From Brachypodium distachyon (lineage: Eukaryota; Streptophyta; Magnoliopsida; Poales; Poaceae): a DNA stretch of 64,000 nt. A program made the position numbers and the translations under genes. Below the pieces are notes generated by a model. It searched no databases and was not told the origin of the DNA. It saw only the letters and a list, made by a program, of their open reading frames with translations. Of the stretch, positions 34,815-45,703 are shown piece after piece; position 1 is the stretch's first letter, and every line of letters starts with the position of its first letter. The stretch is taken from positions 20,295,501 through 20,359,500 of the forward strand of contig NC_016131.3 of NCBI RefSeq assembly GCF_000005505.3. The letters are read 5' to 3'.

Positions 34815-35128
34815 GTATTTCGTCAAGTTCACGGATCGTAATTTTCGTTTTCCAAAATACAGTGACTAAATTGAGAATACGGATCAAATACAGTGACGAT
34901 AAATTTTACTCTCTTTTTACACACCAACAATAATAGAAACCAAATCAAGAAATCCACAAATAACAGAAGAATTGCACATTAAAGAATTCAATTTCCATTA
35001 ACATAGATCGATACATAGTGACATTGTTTTACAATTAGGGTTTATTTCCCCAGATTTACACAATCAAGAAAGAACAACGAAAGATACATCTCTCATCATG
35101 TTAAAAAAAGAAGAAGATGGTACATCTC

Positions 35129-35551
35129 TCAGGAGCAGGCAACTCCAGCAGACCCCTTCCCGCCGCCGTCTTCCATCTTCCTCAGCTTGGCGTGCTGATC
35201 AGACCCCTCGGCATTAAGGCAGCCGCTCACCCGCTTCTTCCTCTTGGCCTCCTCTGCGGCGTCATCCGCGGTCGCCATCTCGATTAGCCGCTGCACCATC
35301 TCCATCGCGGTGTCCAGCCCGGGGATGTGCTTCTTCAGAATCTTGCAGGTATCAGGACCGTGCTTCTCGAACTCGGCCGCCGCTTCCCGCAGCTGGTGCC
35401 TGGACAGGCCCTCCAGGTGCCGCGTCATGGACGCGATCACGGCAGGGCGAGCAGAGTCGACGAGGGACGCGGCTGGAAGGGATGTAGACCGCGCGGATAG
35501 TGATTGTGGATAGTGATTGACTGTTCGTGCCCAAATCAGAAAGCAAAACAC
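35129..35551 (-). pseudogene. CstF-64-like gene, copy B, RRM deleted
   Basis: Retains the hinge and C-terminus (from LVDSARPAVIASM to the stop) at about 90 per cent identity with copies A and C. Nearly all of the RRM is gone: sequence jumps at about 35,480 from the hinge side to a scrap of the RRM start (ATGTAGACCGCGCGG) and then to far-upstream DNA. The open frame of 140 codons begins in that foreign sequence. Without the RRM it cannot do the family's job. Confidence 0.8.
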
Positions 35552-35779
35552 TGCCTCATCATCACATCAGGAGATCGATCTACTGTTCGTGCGAAAAACT
35601 ACGGCTGAGAAACACCAATAGCAAACAAAGTCCTCGTGCATATTAGCATCACTTAATTATTACAGTACCAAGTCGGAATAAAAGCCAGGCTGCCTTCTGA
35701 TTCACGGTTCCAGCTCCGATGGAAGTCAGTCACCAAAGCATAATGCAGTATGCAGAATAGGACTGCTTCCCTTTTCCCT

Positions 35780-38642
35780 CTATCTTGTAGCGAGAAAAAT
35801 CCAGAGAGCCAAGATAAACGCCAGCAGGACCACAAGCGCGAAGAGCAGCTCCTTGTTGCTTGTGGCATGTTCGAGACGTGTCTCCACATCTTTCAGCTGG
35901 GTCTCGATATGTATAACCTGCAGCAGAGACAGTAAATTAAAAACGCATCTCAATCAGCAACAAGCCAAACAAGAAGAGGAAAGGGAATAAGCCACGGGCA
36001 CGGGTCCGATGATCGACCTTCTTCACTGCTATGGAGACTGCATAGTGCGCATTCTCTTGCGTGACGATGCGTTCCTCCATGTTCGCGAACACCTAAGAAA
36101 CAAAACGGTAGATGTGTCATTGCATCGCTTGCTAAATTAATACGAGTAAAGTTTTTAGCGTATTGAGTAGTGAACGGCGTACCTGGTGTGACTCGATAAG
36201 CTTCTTGTCGAAATCCATGACCGCGTCATGCCGTTTCTTGATTTCTTCCACCGTGGCGGCTATGATCTGTGCAGAATGCAGAGTCGGTCGTTAGCCCGGT
36301 CACATGAGAAGAGCAAGAAAATTACTATGTACTTAATCTGTGAGTTAATGGTTTAATGCATCGTTGATGCAGAGGTCCGGGTTATCCTCTTTCCCAGGAA
36401 ATTTTATAGTGAGATAGAGAATGCATGTATACTGACCTTCTCTCGACCTATGCCTTTAGATGCATTCTCCAAGATCTGCACAATGCTTCCGACTTCAATC
36501 ACGCGAATCACCTAGCCATGTTTGGTTCCACAGTGAGATCAAAATCAGAACTAAGAGCGAGAGTAGTATTAATTCCCCCCCTGTACCAACAATCTATTGG
36601 TAGCATGCTTTATTTAGCTTGTAATACTGGCATGCTTTTTTGAGCTTGTAATACTGGAATACTTGTTTTCAGCTTGTAATACTAGCATGCTTACCTCATC
36701 AGAAAGCTTTGTTCCGGTGACTGTTCCACGTACATGAAGATTCATGGTTGTGGCAGAACGGCAAAAAGATCAGTGAATTTACGGATCAGTAAGAGAATGG
36801 AGAAACTTAAACAAACCAGACCTGCGAAAACCCTGAGCTGAACGACTTCTTGGTACTCTTCTCGGATAGTGTTCCTCAGGTTCTGAGACGAATGTGGACT
36901 GTGGATTACTAACTGTGCAGCGAGATATTTAATTTGATTTCCCACTGAATATGGACATGAAGTTAAGTAATCGCACCTGAAGGTCATTCTTTGTTTCTTG
37001 AAGCTTATTCTTCAGGGTTCTGGAATCACAAAAAGCAAGTCAAATCTCACACTTTTTCGTTTGAAAACAAGACATAGGAATATAACTAGTAGCGTTTCCC
37101 GAGATATCAAACATCTAGGAGTATATGCGTGTCCCTGTAAGTAACACGCAATATAATAAATTAGAGAAAAGTACTTTTTCGTCCCTCAACTTGTCGGAAT
37201 GTTCGCTTTTCGTCCCTCAAAAAAATTTCGTACTTTTTTCGTCCCTCAATTTTCAAAACCATGTTTTCTTAGCCACGTGTCTGGTTTTCGCATAGTTTTT
37301 TTACTTATTTTTTTTCAATCAAGATATGGATGATGCAGATGGAGGAGAAGTACAACGAGTGCCTGGACGAGATCCAGAGCACGGCGACAGCCAATTTTAA
37401 CAGCCTCATCGGTCACGGGATTAAGTGCAAACTGGACATGTGGCTAGACAAACCGCTTCGGATAGCCTTAAGGACTAAAAGTGTTCGGTTTTGAAAGTTG
37501 AGGAATGAAAAAAGTACGAGTTGTTTTTGAGAGACGAGAAATGAATTTTTTGACAAGTTGAGAGACGAAAAAAGTACTTTTCTCAATAAATTATCTAGCC
37601 TACTGGCACCTCGCAATTTTTCTCGATTTTTTTCTTAAAAGTATGGCAAATTCATTTATAATTTCACGATTGGTACTACCCACACATGCTGGCACCTAAC
37701 AGTTATCAGCAATAACTTGCTAAAAAACCTATATATCAGTACTAAAACTCTGGATGATTTATCTACTCAAGAAATGGATCAAGATCTTACATGACCGTCC
37801 TCATGCTTGATCGACCCATGGCTATCGTTCCACACCCATGGATCTCACACCATGTATCCTTTCTGTTCGTCTCAAAACTCTGCAGGCGCACAAAGGATGA
37901 GTGAGGCAAGAACGGTCAGGCGAGTTTTTAGTTTGCTTATTTGGACAGATTAATATAAAGATCCGTACATCTAGTATCATTTTCTTGAGCTTATCGGTCA
38001 TCGTGTGTGCCATCTTCCACACCTCGTCCATGTTTCTCTCCATGCGCTCCTTGATCGCTGGAAGATGTGTCATTTAGAATCAAATCTTAGATGGTACAGT
38101 AACCATTTTTTTTAATAGAAAATATAACCAATTTTACCCGCTTAGAAGTGCAAAAACATGAATAAGCAAGGGGTATTTCCACCTTTTATCACAGAAGCTT
38201 CAGTGACGGATTTGAACTCCTGATTGTCTTCCTGTACGTGGGCAGGAAGAGAAAATTGTGAAATTTACAAGTGAAAAACTGATGTGTTGAGCAATCGACA
38301 CCTTGTGATGGACAAAAGGCATTTTGTGGCCGAAGGATGGGATGGAATTTTACCTTGAGTTTGTGAACCTTGACGGTCGTGTTGTCCAGCAACATCTCGA
38401 ACTCCTTAACTCCGTGGAACAAGCCCTCAAGACCTGATGCGGTGTTGGTGTTCAAACACCCCAACTCGATGTCTCTCTCGCCCGCCGCGGAGGCAACCTG
38501 CAGTTAGTTCGAAGGATCAGCTGAAATGCCGTCAATCATTTTTTTCTGAAGGTACCTAATCAGAGAACAAAGCGCAAGAAATAAGGAAGAAAGGAACTGC
38601 ATGTCCAGTCTGCAGATATGATACCGCCGGAAGATTGCTCAT
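35780..38642 (-). CDS. Syntaxin-like t-SNARE (Qa-SNARE), copy B, twelve exons
   Basis: Exons: 38642-38625, 38497-38354, 38231-38183, 38057-37969, 37879-37791, 37019-36977, 36882-36822, 36720-36695, 36511-36437, 36266-36183, 36092-36018, 35917-35780; 296 residues, all in phase with GT-AG introns. The layout equals copy A. It keeps the family's spacing in the Hc-to-SNARE linker (SGTKLSDE-like block followed by VIRVIEVGSIVQILENA) and a longer exon 6 (TLKNKLQETKNDLQ). The zero-layer Gln is at about 238 (VTQEN), and a hydrophobic C-terminal anchor follows NKELLFALVV. Intron 5 holds a Mutator-like element (37,161-37,584). A LINE fragment lies about 20 bp upstream of the ATG and replaces the sequence that contains the copy A leader, so expression may be changed. 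Confidence 0.7.
37161..37584. mobile_element. Mutator-like non-autonomous element with perfect 9-bp target duplication
   Basis: AATAAATTA flanks both sides exactly (37,152-37,160 and 37,585-37,593), and copy A has a single uninterrupted version of the site. The TIRs are about 100 bp, begin GAGAAAAGTACTTTTTCGTC, and contain the repeated phrase TTTTTCGTCCCTCAA. The 180-bp core contains a GC-richer segment that is open for about 45 codons. Confidence 0.9.
37332..37480 (+). pseudogene. Captured host-like segment inside the Mutator-like element
   Basis: Reads MQMEEKYNECLDEIQST, then ANFNSLIGHGIKCK, in one frame with ordinary coding character, unlike the A/T-rich arms. No domain recognised; the parent gene is not in the window. 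Confidence 0.4.
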
Positions 38643-38662
38643 ATTACAGCTTGCAGGCACAT

Positions 38663-39170
38663 CTTTTTTTCGAGAAAACGCAAAAGCTTTGCATCTCAAT
38701 GCATTGATAAAAAAAAAGTTTGTGTACAAGACCACAAAGGGCCACACCCGAAACACAACACGACGCGCCTAATTAGGATCTGCTGGCAGTATCGCACCGA
38801 GGCCTGCAGCTCCCGCACTCACCCAACTCTTAGCATCAGTCTTGACTAGGTCAAGGAGAGAGGCGAGGTTGGGGGCTGCATTATCGAAGACAGCGGCGTT
38901 GCGATGCTTTCAGATTGACCACGCCGTAAGCATGACCAGAGACGCAGTGCCCTTCCGAACGGAGGGGGGAGGAGCGGATGGACTCTTGACACCAAGATGA
39001 GAAACATTCGCCGGCGGTCGGCGGGACGCAGATGGAGCAGACCCATGAAAGGACCTCATGCCATAGGACGCGGGAGAACAGACAGTCCACAAAAAGGCGG
39101 TGGACGAAGCTCGCAGCTTGAGGGCGATGAAGAAGGGACATCTCGACTTCTCGAGGAGTCACGGCAGGTC
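38663..39170 (-). pseudogene. LINE 3'-end fragment upstream of syntaxin B
   Basis: On the minus strand the zf-RVT tail (SFVHRLFVDCLFSRVLWHEV) is followed by the LINE 3' UTR and an A-run at about 38,663-38,669. 5'-truncated. It interrupts the promoter that is intact in front of syntaxin A (match resumes with TAGCCTGTAGCTACCA at about 39,181). Confidence 0.75.
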
Positions 39171-41900
39171 TTAAGTAATATGTAGCCTGTAGCTACCAGG
39201 AGTCCAAAACAACGCACAGTCTACCCGAAAAAAGAAAAAGGACAGTCAAAAGTAAAAGTAAGACCGGTGTTCACTCTCATAATCTGGGCAAGGCTTTGCC
39301 TAGTGAGATTGTTTTTCCCTTTGGGGATTCTGGATACATACACTCAGAATGGAAACACGGTCATGTGACGGTAACTTCTGCCCAACCCGCTGCAACAAGC
39401 TTTCTCTAGGACAGAACACGCAGATGTCCAGAATGGCAATGTAATAATGCAACGCAGCTGCCCGGCAACTTCGCAAGGCTTACTATGCCTTTGGATCGAG
39501 TTGAGTGGCCGTTCCATCCAAGGTAACGTGCCCGTTGCCGGTGGCCGCGCGTCCTAGCTAGTACAAATTTGTGGTGTCTACCGTGTCCGTATGAACCGAA
39601 GAGAGATCAAATCGACGTGTGCTCCCGCCGTAAGCGTCAGAGGTGTGTCAAAGCTGACGTTTCCTCTCAGTTACCACCAGGATTCAAGTTACTCGGTTAG
39701 CTGAAACCTGGATAAAGGATTGATGCTACACTTGGCTTGCTACACATTGCTCTTGTATGATCAGAACTGCAACTTGACCAATCCTTTTTTTCCCCTTTTT
39801 TAGAGGAGCACGAGGAGCTCTGCTATATATGATTAATGCTGTGAAAACAGGGGAGCGAATCGAAAGCTGACTTAATTTGTGGAATGGCTACTGCCTGAGG
39901 GATTTTCTTGCATGTTTAGATACTAGCTGATTACCTAATAGTAAAACTTTAGAAGCTATTGATCAAGTACAACTTCCTGTACACACAAGTTTCTTAATCT
40001 GTACCTATATAATTGTTCAAAATTAAGCCCAGACTGATGAATCGAAAAAGTACCACACAAACACCAATACATGAAACAGGTACATACAAGTTCTTCTGAC
40101 TTCTGAGTAGTATATTTTTCATGGATCATACAGTGCCACATCCATTATATACTAAAAGTAAAAGCAATATGAGAGATATCGTCCACATCACCCCAATTAT
40201 CTTAATCGTTGGATAGAAAAATTAAGGGTCATAAATCGTTTGTCCGAAAAATATGTTACGCAGCTGAATCCTCACACGATTTCTGTTAAAATATGTCAAA
40301 CATGTCACGTTATCTTCAGTTTGCTAAAGAAAAACACGTGACGTGTCCCCACGCACTAAACCATGTTCCCACACGATTTCCATAAAAAAAAAGGACCGAA
40401 CACTCTTGGCTTTATATACGCTTTGCACGCAAGGTACAGAAGATCAATTAACAGCAGATTAAAAAAAAGATAGTAATTCTCCGGCAGAGATCTAGGAAAC
40501 CACCACGGCGCGGCGATGCGCGCTTGGACGATCGCACGACGCCCAGGACCCAGGTGAGCAGCTCCTGTTGCGCATGCCATGTAGTCTTACGCAAAACAAC
40601 AAAACAAAATAGGATGCATGCATCTTAGTCCAGAGCAGCAGCATGCAAACGGCGTTGCGCATAGAGGCAAACTAGCTGAGCTGCTCTTGGTAAAAAAAAA
40701 ACACTAGCTGAACTGCTCGCATTGGAATTGCCGTTTTATCTATTATATCTATTACTCATTCCGATTCATAGTAAGCTCACCTCTATTCATTATAGGTTCA
40801 TTATAATTTATATCTATATTTTTGCAAAGAGGAGTTATTAACGGTCATTTAAAGAATTATAACTCTACATGCTAACATGTGATCCTAAAATTAACTATGG
40901 ACACTAATTAACATCATATATGAGCGACTGACTAGATACCGAATAAAAAACACTTACTAATAAAATATCACTACAAAGCCAAAAAGGCAAATTACTAGCT
41001 CACGATCTAAACCTTGATCCATGTATCGATAAAATAATCATGTAAAAGGTTAATCTCACATAATGGTTTGTTATCAAAACAAATTTATCTAATTATATAG
41101 CTTGGCATACACACGACATCTCAGTGCAAACAAGTGATTGACTAATTAAGCTTGAAGTTTAAAGTGTTGTACATAATAATATTCTCAGTGAGTTGTCTCA
41201 TGATCAGTTATCTTAGGTAGGACCATCATCTCGCAATAGTCAATTAGTTTAACACAAACATTGATCAATCAATCAGGCTCGCATTGTAAACTTAAAATTG
41301 TGAATTACGATCTAAAGCCACATAAAAATAAAAGTCTGTGTCATATTCAAAACATGATAATTTCATACTTCTAAGTGTAGTGCGATTAGTTAAATATGCT
41401 TTCCTAGATTGAGGCTTTTTAGTTGATCCCTTTGTAGCTACGTCTTCAAATTTTATTTGAGTGTATATGTACAGTGAGGTTTATTAATTTTGCATTTGTA
41501 AAAAAAATCAATCGTATTCATGGTTCGTGAAGCAAGTTTTCATTTCTTATTTCCATATGGTCCTTTAAAATAATACAAATACAATGATACATATCTTTTG
41601 TGAACCAAAATACCAATAATATAGATGTTTCCCAAATTGAGCGGGACACCTTGCTAGTACAATCAACAATAATTGGTGAAGCACAGGAATCTTCACGAGA
41701 AAAATTCAGCACAGATTCAGCCACACACAGGCTCAATCAAGTCCTTACCAGAGATCCAGTAAGGATTAATTTGCCGGCGGAGGAACCGGCTGTCCTGCGA
41801 CTCTGCGAGCACCTTAGCACCAAGGACACGGCACCAGAACTTGGTCGCGGCAGCGTCCGTCAGGCCAAGAGGCGGCGTCACCGCTGGGGCTCGTGCTCTC
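39171..41900. other. Intergenic AT-rich DNA
   Basis: 39,180-39,280 still matches the syntaxin A upstream region; after that no gene is seen. A repeat terminus lies at 40,143-40,243. A GC-rich segment at 41,770-41,900 may be captured sequence. Confidence 0.45.
40143..40243 (-). repeat. Terminus of a dispersed repeat family, copy 1 (inverted)
   Basis: Reverse complement reads ATCCAACGATTA, TGATGTGG and ATATTGCTTTTAC.TTTTAGTATATAA, the same order as at 56,530 and 57,835. Confidence 0.6.
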
Positions 41901-42003
41901 CTGCGTCCGTCCAGTCTCTCACCCTTTCGTCGCGTACGTCTGTCCGAGTGTCCGACCCCGAAACGAAAAGGGACTCCGAGCAGAAAACGAACATCCCACT
42001 CTT

Positions 42004-42011
42004 TATATACG
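42004..42011 (+). promoter_or_regulatory. TATA box of CstF-64-like copy C
   Basis: TATATACG lies 88-95 bp upstream of the ATG at 42,099, a usual distance for a plant gene with a short leader. Confidence 0.5.
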
Positions 42012-42098
42012 TAACCAAGCAACCATCCAGGTCCAGCCATCCCGATTCCTTCCTCGCGCGCTCGCCGCTCGATCCATCGCCTCTAGTCAAGCGCAAGC

Positions 42099-42791
42099 AT
42101 GGACGGCCTCGCCGTCGCCGCCGCCGCGGCGAACTGCCGCTGCAGCCGCGTGGTCTACGTGGGCAACATCCCTTTCCACGCGACGGAGAAGGAGGTCCGC
42201 GACGCCTGCGAGCTCATCGGCCCCGTCCTCTCCTTCCGCCTCGCCGCCGACGCCGCCACGGGAAAACGCAAGGGCTACGCCTTCGTCGAGTACGCCGACG
42301 ACGCTACGGCGCGGAGCGCCTGCCGCAACCTTCACGGCCATCCCCTGCGCGGCCGCGACCTGCGCGTCGGCCTCGCCGACAGGGCCAGCATCAGGCGCCG
42401 GCGCCACGGAGACCACGACCCGATCGGCATGGACGACGCCATCCATGCCGCGTCCCTCGTCGACTCTGCGGCGCGCCCTGCCGTGATCGCGTCCATGGCG
42501 CGGCACCTGGCGGGCTTGTCCAGGCACCAGTTGAGGGAAGCCGCGGCCGAGTTCGAGAAGCACGGTCCTGATACCTGCGAGATTCTGAAGAAGCACATCC
42601 CCGGGCTGGACACCGCGATGGAGATGGTGCAGCGGCTGCTCGAGATGGCGGCCGCGGATGACGCCGCAGAGGAGGCCAAGAGGAAGAAGCGGGCGAGCGG
42701 CTGCCTTAATGCCGAGGAGTCCGATCAGCACGCCAAACTGAGGAAGATGGAAGACGGCGGGAAGGTGCCCGCTGGAGTTGCCTGCTCCTGA
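42099..42791 (+). CDS. Short CstF-64-like RNA-binding protein (RRM plus hinge), copy C
   Basis: Single exon, 230 residues, same layout as copy A: RRM with VVYVGNI and KGYAFVEY, hinge with LSRHQLREAAAEFEKHG and PGLDTAMEMVQRLLEMA, and basic tail. Differences from copy A are few (for example HATEKEV against HASEKEV, HQLRE against HQPRE). The hinge residues here agree with copy B, so copy A carries the derived changes (HQPREA, EMVPRLL). It lies on the opposite strand to A and B, followed by inverted F-box flank. A TATA box at 42,004 and AATAAA at about 42,849 fit a working gene. Confidence 0.78.
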   Translation: MDGLAVAAAAANCRCSRVVYVGNIPFHATEKEVRDACELIGPVLSFRLAADAATGKRKGYAFVEYADDATARSACRNLHGHPLRGRDLRVGLADRASIRRRRHGDHDPIGMDDAIHAASLVDSAARPAVIASMARHLAGLSRHQLREAAAEFEKHGPDTCEILKKHIPGLDTAMEMVQRLLEMAAADDAAEEAKRKKRASGCLNAEESDQHAKLRKMEDGGKVPAGVACS

Positions 42792-42829
42792 GAGATGTGC
42801 AGCGATTCAGCTGCATCTTTCGATGTTCT

Positions 42830-43095
42830 TGATTTTGTAAATCAGGGGGAAATAAACCCTACATGTACTACAAAAGTGTCATTATATGTCGATCTATGAT
42901 AGTGGAAGAGATTAAATTCTTTAATGTACGATTCTTCTGCTTGTGAATTTCTTGGTTGGTGCTAATATCTTTCGGTGGTCTAGATTTTGTAAATCTGGGG
43001 AAATAAAAACTAATTGTACCCTGTACAATGCCAGTATATGTCGATCTATGTTAATGGAAATTAAATTCTTCAATGTACAATTTTTCTGCTCGTGA
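42830..43095 (+). repeat. Tandem 3'-flank units of copy C, each with AATAAA
   Basis: GATTTTGTAAATC.GGGG.AAATAAA occurs at about 42,830 and again at 42,983, each followed by TATGTCGATCTATG and AAATTCTT.AATGTAC. Each unit holds an AATAAA polyadenylation signal. Confidence 0.7.
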
Positions 43096-43640
43096 ATTGC
43101 TTGATTGGGTTGACGTCGTTAAAAATCTGTTGTGTCGTTAACTATTCACACCGTTTCATAATTCTTGTCGAAATATTACATGTATTTAGACGTATTTTAG
43201 GAATAAATACATCCATTTTGAGACAAATTTGAGACAAGAATTATAAAACGGATAGAGTACTGTTTATCTTTTTTATTTGGGTGCGTTCTTGTTAGCCTAG
43301 CAGGCGAGTAGTGTGTGACAAACTCTGTTCTGTTGTTCCGTTATCTCCAGATAGTAAAATATCGTTGTTGCGTCAAAACCCCATGTACGTGCTAGTGTCG
43401 GAAAATGATTTGGGTTGTTAATCGAGAACCTGTGCTTGTTTGTTGTTGCTCTGGGAGTCGTTGCTGCAAGTTCTAGCTAGCTGCTGCAGTTAGCAGAATC
43501 AAAACTTTCAAACTCCGAACTCAAACTGCTGTACCTTTCATTTTCTATTGGAAGGGAAGAGGGCGTTGAGCTTCTTTTTTTGACAACATAAAGAGGGCGT
43601 TGTTCCTCTAAAAAATGAAACACAATATTTGACCCTTACA
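43096..43640. other. Spacer; MITE and inverted match to 28,300-28,460
   Basis: 43,430-43,560 is the reverse complement of 28,300-28,460 (shared GATTCTGCTAAC, AGCTGCTAGCTAGA). No gene. Confidence 0.5.
43147..43258. mobile_element. Stowaway MITE
   Basis: CACCGTTTCATAATTCTTGT at the left is matched in reverse by ACAAGAATTATAAAACGGAT at the right, over about 110 bp. Confidence 0.75.
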
Positions 43641-44080
43641 TAGTTAGATGGGAACGTGACACACAAAAGACCTAGTCCTTCTGAGATCCTGCAAGATCTT
43701 CAAGTTGTGAATGGACTGATGGATATGCTACTCACCAATCTATGGTGTAAAAGACCCTTTCTTTTACTTGTTTAGTTGTCTGATTATCTTAGAATGGCAA
43801 GGCAAATATATATCACAACTGCAGAACAGAGAGGTAAATAGTATCACTCCTGAATTACATTAGTGCTCCCAGAAGCTCATGAAAAAAAAAGATTTTCTAA
43901 TTAGAAAAATGAACTACCAAGCATTATACAAACTGTGTGATAAGTGATAATCATACATGAAAAAATTATACTATTCGTATGGTGAAATAGAAAGTTTAGC
44001 ATTTCATGTTGTCTGTGATGACAGCGAGGGTGGGAAGTTGGTATATATGTGCGCACGCAGGATGTGATGCTTTACGATCA
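43640..44080 (-). pseudogene. Inverted remnant of the F-box gene tail and 3' flank
   Basis: The minus strand reads the last F-box residues (KHHIL.AHIYTNFPPSLSSQT) and then the same 3' flank as at 26,330-26,710. Homology ends abruptly at about 44,075, so only about 25 codons survive. Confidence 0.75.
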
Positions 44081-44230
44081 GATTGTAATCCTGACCTGAA
44101 ATCGAACGATTCAAGACTTGTTGAAGCAAAAAGGTTAACATTTGAAAACATCCAAAAAGCTTCAGAAGGAAGCATCATTCGGATTAATGTTCCACCGGAG
44201 ACTTGACAATGATTCCCACCAAGGACTTGT
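44081..44230. other. Unassigned flank of the Copia element
   Basis: No match to the F-box gene and no domain in the short open frame that crosses it. Confidence 0.35.
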
Positions 44231-45172
44231 TGCAAAATTAAGTAATTTCGAGAATAACAATTCAATGATTAATTCCAGAATATAGATCATGACGACAGTA
44301 ACAACTAACAGATGCATCTCAAAAATACTAGAAGTATTCAACAACACAATCAACACTAGTATAATCTCGCAGATCATAACTAAACAGTAGATCGGATCAC
44401 GGATTACGTACTGTTTCGATGAAGATGAAGAAGCTGTGACGACGATCGAGTTGACTTGACGACGTTCCCGGTGACGAAGACGGCGGCACGTAGCACCGCC
44501 CGACTTGGACGGTAGACGACCCGTGATGACGGAAGCGAGCAGTCGCACGGAGAGCTTCCCAAAAACCTTATTCGCCCTCTCCCGTACAGGATCGGAAAGG
44601 CGAAAGGTTCCGGAGACCTGCTCTCTCGATCACTGGTGCACGCCGGCGCTCGGGATGGAGTAGACTACGACGACGGCGCAAAAGCGAGAGGCAGGCGAAA
44701 CCCTAACGTGGTTGTGTTGCGTACCGATCGGAGGGACGGGGCGGTTGTATATATAGTCACGCAGGTATAGATCGGTTCAGTTTAGAAAACCTGAACCGAC
44801 TCCACAAAATCCGCACGCGTCCGTAACAGATTCCAAAAATACCTCGCGCGCGTGACAAAAAGATAAGAGGCCCGGCCCCGATCCGACCCGACACGGCTCG
44901 AACTCGAAATCGATCCACGAAACGCGGCACGCGCGTGTCGTGACGAAGCGAGCGGAGGAGGAGGAGCGCGCGTGGGGATTTCCCTTGCTCACTTGCTCAA
45001 TAGATGAGAAACAACATCCCTTATATGTTGGTCTCACTCACTCTAAACTAGTAAGGTGGGACTATTCCCTTCCCACTCCCGTCATCCCACTTCATGAATG
45101 GGCCTTTGAGATTTTTTAAAATTTATTAAAATTGGGCTTGGCCTGATCAGGCCCACAACACAAATTCTAACA
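44231..45172 (-). repeat. 3' LTR of the Copia element
   Basis: 942 bp; TATATATA promoter box at about 44,748. Contains about 130 bp (44,770-44,890) absent from the other LTR. Confidence 0.85.
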
Positions 45173-45703
45173 ATCCCCACCAGATCTCAAATACCCATTT
45201 AGAGATTTACCTGTTCTCGCTACTTGTTATATACTAGTGTTTCGGCAGAAACTGTTAAGTTGAACTTCTGCCTAGAACTTTAAGTTACACTCATCCACAC
45301 TCACAATGGACTAAGCCTTGAATTGCAAGCTGGCGTGAAATAGATTTCACTCAAAGTCAACCAGTACTGGGCTATCAGTAGTCTGCCCCGCGGGTGGAGC
45401 ATATGCGTCGTACTCCGTGGTCACTTCATGAGTTACTAGAGATCACCCAAATCTCATAGACTGCGATGTTAGACGGTCGGACTCATATAGGTGTGTTCTT
45501 TCAAGAATACTCTATAGGACAGCATCTACTCATAGCCGCAATGAACACATTAAGGCATGTCGCCAACCTGCCTTACAGCAATTTGAGAGTCGCACATCTT
45601 CACATAGAGGGGGTTATAACACACTCTTCTCTGTTATACCAATAGTTTCGTTCTTCCCATATCCTACTTCACGGAATCTCCGACCACATAGGTTGGGTTA
45701 CCA

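Larger units (their letters stand above)
33769..34911. mobile_element. Mutator-like (Pack-MULE-like) element with TIRs of about 95 bp
   Basis: The left arm (GAGTAAAAT at the tip, then TCTCAGTTTAGTCACTGTAT, TTTTGGAAAACGAAA and TGAACTTGACGAAATA) is repeated in reverse at 34,815-34,911. A degenerate 9-bp target duplication is possible (TTTCTTTAC / TCTTTTTAC). The interior has host-like GC-rich sequence and a nested Stowaway. It splits a region that is continuous in copy A of the duplication. Confidence 0.7.
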
